The position numbers and the translations under genes are program-made. A DNA stretch of 57,428 nt, from assembly GCA_021828405.1 (NCBI GenBank), contig JAKARZ010000008.1, positions 1-57,428 of the forward strand. The letters run 5' to 3'. This DNA is from Bacillota bacterium. GTDB taxonomy: Bacteria; Bacillota_E; Sulfobacillia; Sulfobacillales; JAIMBI01. Within the stretch, counting starts at the first letter, position 1. Every line of letters starts with the position of its first letter. Below are positions 35,214 through 46,876 of this stretch, in pieces. Under the pieces are notes generated by a model. That model searched no databases, had not been told where the DNA came from, and saw only the letters and a program-made list of their open reading frames with translations.

Positions 35214-37153
35214 GCCTCAGATCCCTCCTCGGATTGCTCCGCCCGCCCGGCGGGCTGCGCGGCCAGAGCCTCCAGCCGCCGAAAGTGCTCCTTCAGGGAT
35301 TGCGCGACTGGAGCGGTCATGCCCGGCACACGCGCAAGTTCCGCCACGTCCGCCTGGGCCACGGCCTCGACCGTGGCATACGCCTTCAAAAGTTGGCGTT
35401 TGCGCGTGGGCCCGATGCCTGGCACGTCGTCCAACAGCGACCGCAGGTTGCGCTTGGTGCGCAGCTGGCGATGGAACGTGATGGCAAACCGGTGGGCTTC
35501 GTCGCGCAGGTGCCGCAGAAGCTTCAAGCCGGCCGAGTTCATGTCCAGCACGATGGGGTCGGCGCTGTCGGGCGCATACAGCCACTCGTGCTGCTTGGCC
35601 AGCCCGAAGATGGGGACGTCCACCTGGATGCGCTCAAGCGCCGCCACCGCGCTGGAGAGCTGGCCCTTGCCCCCATCCACCAGCACCAGGTCCGGCCAGG
35701 CGGCAAACCGCTTCACCTGCGGGTCGTCGCTCGCCTGCGCCAGCGCCTGGTGCTCGAACCGGCGCGTCAGCACCTCGGCCATCGAGGCGAAGTCATTGGC
35801 GCCCACCACCGTCCGAATGCGAAAGCGGCGGTACTGGGATTTGTCGGGCGCTCCGTCCAGAAACACCACCATGGACGCCACGGATTCCGTCCCCTGGGTG
35901 TTGGAGATGTCGTAGCATTCCATGCGGGTCGGCAGCGCCGCAAGGCCCAGGCTGTGCTGGATTTCCAGCAGCGCCTGCCCCCGATCCCGCTCCCCCACCG
36001 CCTGGCGCCGCAGCGCCTCATCCCGCGCCCACACCGCATTTTCCTCCACCATCTCCATCAGGTGCCGCTTCTCGCCGCGCTCGGGCACATGGATGTGCAC
36101 CCGCTGACCGCGCCGCGCCGACAGCCACTCCTCCAGCAGCGGGGCGTCGTACGGCGCGACCGGCACCAAGATTTCGCGCGGGACGCGCTGCGCCCGCTCG
36201 TAGTACTGGGTCAGAAACGCCCGCGCCAGTTCGCCGTCCGAGCCGTCTGCGAGCCCTTCCAGCCCCTCCAACTGGAAGCCCTCGCGCCCCTCGAGCCGAC
36301 CGTCCCGCACCATGAACACCTGCACCTCCGCCCCATTGCCGGCGGCCGCCCACCCCACCGCGTCCAATTCGCGTCCCGCACGGCCAGCCACTTTCTGCTG
36401 CTCGCGCAGGGCCTCTAAGGCCCGCACCTGATCCCGCAACTCCGCCGCCCGCTCAAATTCCAGCGCCGCCGCCGCCGCCGTGACCTGCCGCGTGAGGTCG
36501 GCCACCACCTCGTCGGAACGGCCTTCAAGGACTCTTTCCAGGCGGCGTACGTTCTCGCGGTAGGCGTCCTGGCTCACCATGGCTTGGCAGGGGGCCTGGC
36601 ACCGCCCGATGTGGTGCTCCAGACATGGCCGGGCGGCGTTCTTGAACTTTTGATTCGTGCAGTTGCGGATGGGGAAGACGCGTCGCAGGAGCCGGATCGT
36701 TTCGTGGACAGCACCCACGCGCGGGTAGGGCCCGAAGTACCGACTGCCGTCGCTCGATGGGCGGCGGGCAAGCAGGAGGCGGGGAAACGGCTCCTCCCAG
36801 GAGATGCGGAGATAGGGAAACGCCTTGTCATCCTTCAGTTGAATATTGTACTTGGGCTGGTGGCGCTTCACGAGGGTCGCCTCTAAAATTAGGGCCTCCA
36901 CCTCGGTGTCAGTGACGATGACCTCGACGTCGGCCACCTTGCGCATGAGCGCGCGCACCTTGGCATCGAGCCGATCAAACGGCTGCAGGTAGGAGCGGAC
37001 GCGCTGCCGCAAGGACCGCGCCTTGCCCACGTACAAGATGGCACCGCCGGGATCTTTCCAGAGATAAACCCCCGGCGCGGTCGGCAGCCCTCTCACATGG
37101 GCGGCCAGTGCCGGGGCGTTGTCGGTGGCGCCGCGGGGCTCAGCGGAGCTCAT
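35210..37153 (-). CDS. uvrC: Excinuclease ABC subunit C
   Basis: Nuclease subunit of nucleotide excision repair, 647 residues. The N-terminal GIY-YIG domain (PGVYLWKDPGGAILYVGKA) makes the 3' incision. UVR segments (EFERAAELRDQVRALEALRE) and the C-terminal endonuclease-V-like domain with MECYDISNTQGTESVASMV follow. A C-terminal helix-hairpin-helix (LLDDVPGIGPTRKRQLLKAY) ends the protein. A small cysteine cluster (CLEHHIGRCQAPC) sits after the GIY domain. ATG 37153 lies inside the uvrA 3' end. Confidence 0.96.
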   Translation of the reverse strand: MSSAEPRGATDNAPALAAHVRGLPTAPGVYLWKDPGGAILYVGKARSLRQRVRSYLQPFDRLDAKVRALMRKVADVEVIVTDTEVEALILEATLVKRHQPKYNIQLKDDKAFPYLRISWEEPFPRLLLARRPSSDGSRYFGPYPRVGAVHETIRLLRRVFPIRNCTNQKFKNAARPCLEHHIGRCQAPCQAMVSQDAYRENVRRLERVLEGRSDEVVADLTRQVTAAAAALEFERAAELRDQVRALEALREQQKVAGRAGRELDAVGWAAAGNGAEVQVFMVRDGRLEGREGFQLEGLEGLADGSDGELARAFLTQYYERAQRVPREILVPVAPYDAPLLEEWLSARRGQRVHIHVPERGEKRHLMEMVEENAVWARDEALRRQAVGERDRGQALLEIQHSLGLAALPTRMECYDISNTQGTESVASMVVFLDGAPDKSQYRRFRIRTVVGANDFASMAEVLTRRFEHQALAQASDDPQVKRFAAWPDLVLVDGGKGQLSSAVAALERIQVDVPIFGLAKQHEWLYAPDSADPIVLDMNSAGLKLLRHLRDEAHRFAITFHRQLRTKRNLRSLLDDVPGIGPTRKRQLLKAYATVEAVAQADVAELARVPGMTAPVAQSLKEHFRRLEALAAQPAGRAEQSEEGSEA

Positions 37154-39984
37154 ACCGCCTCACCATCCCGCGCTCGGCATGGCGCTTCAAGAACTGGCCC
37201 GTGTACGACGCGCCGACCTCCATGACCGCTTCCGGGCTGCCGGTGGCCAGCACTTGGCCCCCGGCGTCTCCCCCTTCCGGACCGAGGTCGATGATCCAAT
37301 CCGCCATCTGAATGACATCGAGATTGTGCTCGATCACCAGCACCGTGTCGCCCTGCGCCACCAGACGGTTCAGCACGCCCAGCAGGTGCTCGACGTCCTG
37401 GCTGTGGAGCCCGGTCGTGGGTTCATCCAAAATGTACAAGGTGCGGCCGTCGGACCGGCGGGACAGCTCCGTGGCCAGCTTGACCCGCTGGGCTTCCCCC
37501 CCCGACAAGGTCGTGGCGGGCTGACCCAGGCGAACATAGCCGAGCCCCACATCCGCCAGCGTGTCGAGCTTTCTGGCCAAGCGCGGCATGGCGTGGAAGA
37601 ACTGGCGGCCTTCGTCGACCGTCATGTCCAGCACCTCGGCGATGTTTTTCCCGCGGTAGTGCACCCCAAGCGTTTCCCGGTTGTACCGCTGGCCCTTGCA
37701 CACCTCGCAGGGCACGTACACGTCTGGCAGAAAATGCATCTCGATCTTCAGAATACCGTCGCCGCGGCAGGCTTCGCACCGGCCGCCCCGCACATTGAAT
37801 GAAAAGCGACCAGGGCGGTAGCCCCGCACGTTGGCTTCCGGCGTGCCGGCGTAAAGCTCGCGGATCAGGTCAAAGGCACCGGTGTACGTGGCCGGGTTGG
37901 ATCGCGGCGTCCGCCCGATGGGGCTTTGGTCAATGGCGATCACCTTGTCCAGATGCAGTTGCCCCTCCATACCGCGGTGCGCACCCGGGCGGCGGGTGCG
38001 CGCCCCGTTCAACTCCTGCTCCAGCCGCTTGCGGATGATGTCGTTGACCAGCGTGCTCTTGCCGGACCCCGAAACCCCGGTCACCGCGACCATCAGGCCG
38101 AGCGGAATCTCTACGGTGATGTCCTTCAGGTTGTGCGCGGTCGCACCGGTGACCTTGAGGGTGCGACGGGTGGGTTGGCGCCGCTGGCTCGGCATCGGGA
38201 TGCTCCGCGCCCCCGACAGGTACTGACCGGTCAGGCTGGCCGGGCTCGCCATGACCGTGGCCGGCGCCCCGGCGGCCACCACCTCCCCGCCGTAGATGCC
38301 CGGCCCGGGCCCGATGTCCACCAGCCAGTCAGCTTCGCGCATGGTTTCCTCGTCGTGCTCCACCACGAGCACGCTGTTGCCCAAATCGCGCAGCCGCTTC
38401 AGTGTCGCGATCAGTTTTTGGTTATCGCGCTGGTGCAGGCCAATCGAGGGCTCATCCAGGATGTACAGGACGCCAACCAGCGACGAACCAATCTGGGTGG
38501 CCAGCCGAATGCGCTGGGCCTCCCCCCCCGACAGCGATCCCGCCGTGCGGTCCAGGGTCAGGTAGCCCAGCCCCACATCTACCAGAAAGCCGAGTCGGTC
38601 GTGCAATTCTTTTAGGATGGCCCGGCCAATCGTCAGCTCGCGCGGCGTCCAGGCGACCGCATCCAGGGCTTGGCGCGCCTTATCGATGGAGAGGGCGGTC
38701 AGGGCGGCGATGGAACGACCGCCCACGGTGACCGCCAGCACTTCCGGCTTCAGCCGCTGGCCCTGGCACACCGGGCATGCCACCTCGCGCATGTAGGTTT
38801 CCGCCTCCGCGCGTTGCGCCTCGCTGTCACTTTCGCGATAGCGGCGCTCCAGGATGGGAATCGCGCCCTGATACCGCACAAACTGCCGCCGATGCCGGCC
38901 GAAGGCGGTCTCAAACTGAAAGGGCACCTCGTGGGGATAGCCCTGCAGCACAACCTGCCGCGCGTCATCCGGCAGGTCTCGCCACGGCACGTCCATGGGA
39001 ATGCCCGCCAGCTGGCACACGGCCGCCAGCAGATCCGCATAGAAGCGCGACGCGCTGCGAAAAAACGGCACCACGGCCCCGCCCACCATCGACCGGCTCT
39101 CATCCGGCACCACCAGCGCCGGGTCCACCTCTAGGCGATACCCAAGACCGGTGCAGGCGGGGCATGCCCCGTAGGGCGCATTGAACGAAAATAGGCGCGG
39201 GGAGAGCTCCTCCAGCGTGATGCCGCAGCTTACGCACGCCAAGTCCCGGCCAAACACCATCGGATCACTCTCACCGTCCACCGAGATTTCGACAATGCCG
39301 CCCGACGCCTCAAGCGCATGCTCGATGGACTCGGCCAGGCGAGCTTGGCTTTCCGGCCGCAGGGTCACGCGATCCACCACCAGCACCAGCGTGTGCTTCT
39401 TGTTTTTCTCGAGCGGCGGCACCTCGTCCACGCGATACAAGGTGCCGTCCACCCGCATCCGAGTGAACCCCTGCCGCCGCACATCGTCCAGCACCTTGTC
39501 GTGGGTGCCCTTCTTGCCCCGCACCAGCGGCGCCCACACTTCCAGATGGCTGTCGGCGGGAAGCTCCCCGATGCGGTCCATCATCTGCTCGACCGTCTGC
39601 TGGCTGACCGGCCGACCGCACTTCGGGCAGTGGGGGTGGCCCACGCGGGCGTACAGCAGCCGGAGGTAGTCGTAAACCTCGGTGACCGTGCCCACGGTCG
39701 ACCGAGGATTGTGCGAGGTTGTCTTCTGATCGATCGAAATAGCGGGCGACAAGCCCTCGATCGCATCCACATCCGGTTTGTCCATCTGGCCAAGAAACTG
39801 GCGCGCGTACGACGACAGCGACTCGACATAGCGTCGCTGCCCCTCCGCATAAATCGTGTCAAACGCCAGTGACGACTTGCCCGATCCCGACACCCCGGTA
39901 ATCACCACCAATTGCTCCCGGGGAATCTCGATTGTGATGTTCTTCAAGTTATGCTGGCGGGCGCCCCGCACCACCAGCGCATTC

Positions 39985-39992
<8 letters not shown>
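37140..39992 (-). CDS. uvrA: Excinuclease ABC subunit A
   Basis: Damage-recognition ATPase of 950 residues. Two ABC modules with Walker [11 protein letters not shown] and [10 protein letters not shown] and signature motifs LSGGEAQR are present. Zinc sites appear as CPKCGRP and [11 protein letters not shown]...[12 protein letters not shown] 39992 overlaps the uvrB stop by eight bases. Gene order uvrB-uvrA-uvrC in one run is compact and complete for excision repair. Confidence 0.97.
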
Positions 39993-41997
<2,005 letters not shown>

Positions 41998-42098
41998 GCA
42001 TCGCCCTCCTCACGCCGATTCTTACAATTCTAACCCACCGCGCGCTCGGGCTCCACCCGCGCACGGGCTCCCCGAAGCGGAAGACTGAGCCGCAAAAC

Positions 42099-42127
42099 AG
42101 CATAAATGATAGAACGTTCGTTTGCAA
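42099..42127 (-). promoter_or_regulatory. uvrB promoter with embedded LexA (SOS) box
   Basis: On the minus strand, -35 TTGCAA (42127-42122), a 17-base spacer and -10 TATGCT (42104-42099). Within the spacer lies CAAACGAACGTTCT (42124-42111), which fits the Gram-positive SOS box CGAAC-N4-GTTCG in eight of ten positions. Position between -35 and -10 is ideal for LexA repression. It is the only good promoter between ftsX and uvrB. Confidence 0.7.
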
Positions 42128-42170
42128 AGGAACGTGGCGCAGGCGTGCGTGGACCGGGCGCTGGCGGACG

Positions 42171-43058
42171 TCAGACGCGGAGAAAGCGACGGACGGCCCA
42201 CAGGCTCCCCACCAAGCCCATCGCCACCCCGCCCACCAACGTGGGGAGTTCCGTGGAGCGCTCGACGGCGCTCGTGGGGGCCAGGGGAAAGAAGGACAGG
42301 TTTTTGGCCGCCTGAATGCCCACCCAGTGGTAGCCGAAGTTGACCGCGACATCGGCGAGACCGGCGCCCACCAGCCCCAGCACGATGCCCTCGAGGAGAA
42401 AGGGCCAGCGAATGAGCCAATCCGTCGCGCCCACCAGCTTCATGACCTGAATCTCTCGCCGACGCGCAAACACCCCGAGCCGAATGGTGTTGGAGATAAT
42501 AAGCAGCGTCGCCAGCGCCAGCATGGTCTCAATGACATACCCGGCGTCGGTCATGATGTTGGTCAGCGACTGCAGCCGCTGCACGACCAAGTTTTGGTCG
42601 AGGGCTTCTTCGACAATCGGGGTGGAGCGCAGCCGCTGCGCCAGGTGGGGAATCTGCCCAGGCTTGTGGCTGTACAAGTCGAACCCGTCGTAAAGGGGGT
42701 TGCCTTGCTTGATAAGCTGAAACAGCGCCTGATCATGCGGAAACTGCGACCTCAGTTGATTCAGTGCCTGCGTCTTGGTGAAGTACTGCACGCGCCGCAC
42801 CCCCGGCCAGTGGCGCACCTGGCTCACGAACGCCATCTCCGCGGCGTGAGTGGTGGTCGACTTAAAGAAGACCCGCACCTCCACCTGGCGATTGATGGCG
42901 CCGGCCGCCTGATTGATGTTCAGGCTCAGCACGCTGAAGAAGGCAAGGACAAACAGAGCCAGCGCTACGGTGGTGACTGACGCGAGGCTCATCCAGCCAG
43001 ACCCGGTGAGGCCGCGTCCCGTCTCCCGCAGGAAGTAGCCGATCGTCCTAAGCCTCAT
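42171..43058 (-). CDS. ftsX: Cell-division protein FtsX
   Basis: Membrane partner of FtsE, 295 residues. One N-terminal helix, a periplasmic (external) domain of about 120 residues and three C-terminal helices follow the FtsX plan; the cytoplasmic loop ARRREIQVMKLVGATDWLIRWPFLLEG is the family signature. FtsEX activates peptidoglycan hydrolases during division or elongation. ATG 43058 overlaps ftsE by 11 bases. Confidence 0.95.
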   Translation of the reverse strand: MRLRTIGYFLRETGRGLTGSGWMSLASVTTVALALFVLAFFSVLSLNINQAAGAINRQVEVRVFFKSTTTHAAEMAFVSQVRHWPGVRRVQYFTKTQALNQLRSQFPHDQALFQLIKQGNPLYDGFDLYSHKPGQIPHLAQRLRSTPIVEEALDQNLVVQRLQSLTNIMTDAGYVIETMLALATLLIISNTIRLGVFARRREIQVMKLVGATDWLIRWPFLLEGIVLGLVGAGLADVAVNFGYHWVGIQAAKNLSFFPLAPTSAVERSTELPTLVGGVAMGLVGSLWAVRRFLRV

Positions 43059-43734
43059 AACCGTACAACCCCCGTGCCTCGTCTCGGACGATGCGCCCCC
43101 CTTCCAGCGCCACCACGCGGCGCTGCATCTGGTTCACAATGTCCTTGGCATGTGTGGCCATGATGACCGTGGCCCCCCGCCGATTTATTTCGGCCAGGAG
43201 CTGCACGATACCGCGCGCCGTCTCGGGATCCAGGTTTCCCGTGGGCTCGTCGGCGATGAGATACTTCGGCCGATTGGCCAGCGCACGCGCTATGCCCACG
43301 CGCTGCTGCTCCCCCCCCGACAGCTGCCCGGGCAGGTACCGGTGCCGATTGGCAAGCCCGACCAGGTCCAAAAGTTCAGGGACCCGCTGGCGCATCTCGT
43401 GCGTGGAGGCGCCCACCACCTCCAGGGCGAACTGAACGTTTTGATACACGGTCCGCTCGTTCAAAAGCTTCACGTCCTGAAACACGACCCCTAGCTGCCG
43501 CCGCAGGTGCGGCACCTGCCGGCGGCGCAGTCGGCGCAGGCGAAACTGGTCCACGTACACCTCGCCGGTGGTCGCCATCTCATCGCGGTACAGCAGACGC
43601 ACCAGGGTAGACTTGCCGGCCCCGCTGGGACCGACAAGAAACACGAACTCACCACGGTGAATGGTGATCGTCACCTGGTCGACCGCCACGTGCCCGTTTG
43701 GGTAGCGCTTGGTCACATTCTCCAGGCGAATCAC
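43048..43734 (-). CDS. ftsE: Cell-division ATP-binding protein FtsE
   Basis: ABC ATPase of 228 residues. Walker A GPSGAGKST, signature LSGGEQQRVGIARAL, Walker B YLIADEPTGNLD and switch THAKDI are intact. GTG 43734 has AGGAGG with seven-base spacing and gives the usual N-terminus (MIRLENVTKRYPNG). It precedes and overlaps ftsX. The 320-bp gap to divergent ispH holds promoters for both. Confidence 0.96.
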   Translation of the reverse strand: MIRLENVTKRYPNGHVAVDQVTITIHRGEFVFLVGPSGAGKSTLVRLLYRDEMATTGEVYVDQFRLRRLRRRQVPHLRRQLGVVFQDVKLLNERTVYQNVQFALEVVGASTHEMRQRVPELLDLVGLANRHRYLPGQLSGGEQQRVGIARALANRPKYLIADEPTGNLDPETARGIVQLLAEINRRGATVIMATHAKDIVNQMQRRVVALEGGRIVRDEARGLYGYEA

Positions 43735-44055
43735 CGCCCCACCTCCTGCGGCCACTGGTCGCCAGACGCTGCCGGCGCCCATGCCTTTACAACCATTCGA
43801 CGCCGTTCCACAAGTTCCTGCCGCTCTACGCTCACACGCTGGGCATACCTTACCGCCTCTATCCGCACCTGTCGACCAGCCTCGACAGCGTGTGGCCGCG
43901 GCCAGCCGTGGTTGGGGGCCCTTCGACGACCGGCCCCCGCGCGACCAGCACGCGGACCATGCGGGACACCGCACGGCGGCGATGGCGATCCCTGACTGCG
44001 CGCCGCCCGCTCCCTGGAAAAGTCGTGATACGATGGATGCGGCGGGAGGTGCGCC
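43735..44055. other. Divergent promoter region ftsE / ispH
   Basis: About 320 bp with no convincing gene. On the plus strand an extended -10 (TGATACGAT, 44028-44036) lies about 20 bases before the ispH SD (GGGAGGTG). On the minus strand a weak TTGTGG / TGTAAA pair could serve ftsE. Nothing else is seen. Confidence 0.4.
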
Positions 44056-44958
44056 ATGGAGGTCTTGAAGGTGACGCCCCGCGGCTATTGCTACGGGGTG
44101 GTGGATGCGCTGGTTCTTGCCAAGCGGGCGGCAAAGGATCCGAATCTACCGCGCCCCATCGTCGTGCTTGGCCAAATTGTGCACAATCGCCACGCGGTGG
44201 AGGAGCTTGCCGCCTACGGTATCCAGACGGTGGACACCACATCCGGAAGCGCACGCCTGGACCTCCTGGATCAGGTGCCACCCGGCGCCACGGTCATCTT
44301 CACGGCTCACGGCGTCTCCCCGGCGGTGCGGGCCGAAGCGGCCCGCCGGGGATTCCATGTATTGGACGCTACCTGCCCCGACGTGACGAAAACTCACCGG
44401 CTCATCCAGGACCGGACGCGCGACGGATACTTCATCTTGTACATCGGCACCCCCGGCCACCCGGAGCCGGAGGGCGCCATGGGCGAAGCCGTCCCCGGTC
44501 GTGCCACCCTGGTGGCCACCGTGGCCGAGGCCGAGTCGGTCGAGATTCCACCTGGCCCGGTGGCCATCATGACGCAGACCACCCTGTCCCAGTGGGATAC
44601 GGCAACCATCATTGCCGCGCTGCTGAAGCGACGACCGGACGCCGAGGTGCACAACGAAATTTGCTTGGCGACCCAACTGCGCCAAGAAGCCGTGGTGAAA
44701 GCCGCCGCGGATGTCGACCTCGTCGTGGTGGTGGGCGATGCGCGCAGCAACAACTCCAATCGCCTGGTGGAGGTCAGCCAGCAGGTGGGCGGCACTCGCT
44801 CGGTGCGGGTGGACACCGTCCACGACCTGCGCCCGGAGTGGCTGGACGGCGTCAGCCGGGTGGCCGTGACGGCCGGCTCTTCCACCCCCAGCCCCATTAC
44901 CCGGGCCGTCATTCAGCAGCTGGAAGCGTGGGGCATCGAGGCGCAGCATGGCCGGTGA
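44056..44958 (+). CDS. ispH: 4-Hydroxy-3-methylbut-2-enyl diphosphate reductase
   Basis: Last enzyme of the MEP isoprenoid pathway, making IPP and DMAPP, 300 residues. The three cluster cysteines are Cys12 (RGYCYGV), the one in DATCPDVT and the one in NEICLATQLRQ. The conserved HG in TAHGVSP and the SSTPSPI loop that contacts the diphosphate are also present. ATG 44056 has GGGAGGTG upstream. Its product feeds the polyprenyl synthase and YtpB encoded elsewhere in the window. It overlaps the next gene by 11 bases. Confidence 0.96.
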   Translation: MEVLKVTPRGYCYGVVDALVLAKRAAKDPNLPRPIVVLGQIVHNRHAVEELAAYGIQTVDTTSGSARLDLLDQVPPGATVIFTAHGVSPAVRAEAARRGFHVLDATCPDVTKTHRLIQDRTRDGYFILYIGTPGHPEPEGAMGEAVPGRATLVATVAEAESVEIPPGPVAIMTQTTLSQWDTATIIAALLKRRPDAEVHNEICLATQLRQEAVVKAAADVDLVVVVGDARSNNSNRLVEVSQQVGGTRSVRVDTVHDLRPEWLDGVSRVAVTAGSSTPSPITRAVIQQLEAWGIEAQHGR

Positions 44959-45271
44959 GCCCGAACTTCTGGGTGTCGTCGTCTGGTCAGACGAGCCGGA
45001 CGCGCTCTGGCTGCAGTACCGGAGCCTGGGACTGCGCCGCCGGACGGCGAGTCCCTTCCCGCCCCTCACCGTTCTGCCGGCGGCCCCGCCCGAGCTCCCG
45101 GCGGGCACCGTCGCCCCGTGCTGGCGGGTGGACGATCTGGACGCAGCCCTCGATCAGTGGGAGTCGCAGGGCGCCCGGATGCTGGGGCAGGTCGACATCG
45201 CGCCCCACCGCTGGTGGCTAGCGCAAGACCGGGAAGGCGGCATGGCCCTGTGGCTGAGCCGCGCTGACTGA
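44948..45271 (+). CDS. Small VOC/glyoxalase-like protein
   Basis: A 107-residue protein starting inside the ispH 3' end. The C-terminal half reads like one beta-alpha-beta unit of the vicinal oxygen chelate fold: WRVDDLDAALDQWESQGARMLG followed by strands ending MALWL. The usual metal-ligand residues are not obvious, so it may be non-enzymatic. Translational coupling to ispH suggests a linked or dosage-related role, but none is known. I am only moderately sure of the family. Confidence 0.55.
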   Translation: MAGEPELLGVVVWSDEPDALWLQYRSLGLRRRTASPFPPLTVLPAAPPELPAGTVAPCWRVDDLDAALDQWESQGARMLGQVDIAPHRWWLAQDREGGMALWLSRAD

Positions 45272-45660
45272 CCTCCTCCCGTCTCGTGGCCGCGCCTCTT
45301 GCTCGGCGTGAGCCCGACACAAGGAAGTCGCGGGCGCCGCACGCGCTTGCGCCCGGCCGGGCGTGGCGTGATCCGGCTTCGTCAGGGTGCGGCAGACGTC
45401 CCCGCGTCTTTCTCCGACCCGAAATCTTAGAATGATCTGAGACACCCAACCGCCCGCGCAGTCGGCCATCTCATGGCGCATCCCATAGGACGCGGCCGCA
45501 CAGCACCTGCCACACCCCACAAGCGGCCGTCACACCCGCAGACCACGTTCATCGGCCTGGCACCCTCCTTCGTCCTCCACTAGGCTGGAAACCGAGGGAA
45601 GATTGCCGTCGGCGCGGCCGCCGTTCTTGGCCGCCACGCCGTGCGAAAGGGGCTCGTGAG
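45272..45660 (+). other. GC-rich non-coding gap; no gene recognised
   Basis: About 390 bp between the VOC-like gene and the acyltransferase. No open frame has coding character and no structured RNA or clear promoter was recognised. Confidence 0.45.
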
Positions 45661-46862
45661 CTGGAGGCGCACACGCGCTGGGAACACTCGTCCGGTGGGC
45701 CGGCAGGGGGCGAAGCCCGCCATCCGGGCCTGGATGCGCTGCGCGGCCTTGCCATCATTGGGGTGCTGATGTTCCACGCCTACATTGTGAACGTGATTCC
45801 CGACGTCCTGTGGTCGCGCACCGTCGGCCAGGGCGCCGAGGGCGTAGGCCTCTTCTTCATCGTCAGCGCGTTGACCCTCTCGGCCAGCTGGCATCACCGC
45901 CAGGGTCGGGATCCCAAGCCTGTCGCCGCATTCTGGGCCCGACGGGTCTTTCGCATTGCGCCGCTGTTTTACGTGGTCTTGGTAATCGCCTGGCTCATCG
46001 GCCAGGGTAAGCCAGGATATGCTCCCCACGCCATGGCCGGCAATGTGTTCACGCCCGGAAGCCTCGCGGCCCACGTGACGTTTACCTTCGGGTGGATCCC
46101 GGCATATCAAAACTCCTGGCTGGGCGTCGCGTGGTCGATCGGCACCGAGATGGCCTTCTACCTGTTGTTCCCACTGCTGATTCTGTGGCTCATGCCGCGG
46201 GCGGGTCCCTTCCGGGTGCTGCTCTTGGGTTTTGTGGTGTCACTTGCCTGGCCCTGGCTGATGGCCCATGTTTTCGCCCCCTGGCCGGGCTGGGCGTACG
46301 CCTTTCTGTTCTGGTCGCTGCCCGGCCAGGCCGTCTGGTTTGCGCTGGGCCTGGCGCTGTTTTGGACGCCACGCCCGGGCCGCGGACTTGACAGCCTGAG
46401 CCTGTGGATGGTTCTTGCCGTGGCCGGGGCCGTGGCGCTCATGAACGCCCCGCCCGCCTACGGCGCCGTGATGTGGGCCATCCCCGGCGGCTTGCCGACG
46501 TATGCGGTCTGGCATCGGCTACCTGGCGTCCGCCGAATCACCAGCAGTCGCTGGCTGCAGTACGCGGGCACACGCAGCTATTCGTGGTATCTGCTACACT
46601 GGTCGATCTTGACGGCGGTCGTGCTCCCGTACTTCCCCGATGCCCATGAGAGGGGCCCCTCGGCTTTTTGGCCCGCCTGGCAGCCATGACCGCCCTCACC
46701 ATCGTGGCGGGTGAACTCTCCTACCGCTTTGTCGAGGAGCCAGCCCGCAGGCAGGGCCAGAGGCTCCTCGCCCACTGGGGCTGGGCCGAGAGCCGCGCCA
46801 CCCGTCCTCCGCAGCGGGAGTCGGAGCTTGGTCCTCGGGCCCAGCTCTCCCCCCGCCGGTAG
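45661..46862 (+). pseudogene. Acyltransferase-3 (OafA-like) gene with a frameshift and probable CTG start
   Basis: Integral membrane acyltransferase. The conserved opening HPGLDALRGLAIIGVLMFHAY holds the catalytic His. The sensor-like NSWLGVAWSIGTEMAFYLLF and about ten helices follow. The frame ends early at 46687-46689. The expected C-terminus (ALTIVAGELSYRFVEEPARR) continues in another frame to 46862. The shift lies near the GGGGCCCC run at about 46651-46658 and needs one extra base to repair. No ATG/GTG/TTG precedes the conserved N-terminus in frame. CTG 45661, eight bases after AAAGGGG, is the likely start. It may be a real null allele, a sequencing error or a shifted but functional gene. 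Confidence 0.7.
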
Positions 46863-46876
46863 CCACACCGGATCAT

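Noticed and set aside
44975..45271. Full-length glyoxalase I
   Set aside because: Only one beta-alpha-beta unit is visible and the His/Glu metal ligands are absent.
46660..46690. TGA at 46687 in the acyltransferase as another selenocysteine codon
   Set aside because: The family C-terminus continues in a different frame, so a frameshift explains the stop; no Cys is expected there and no hairpin follows.
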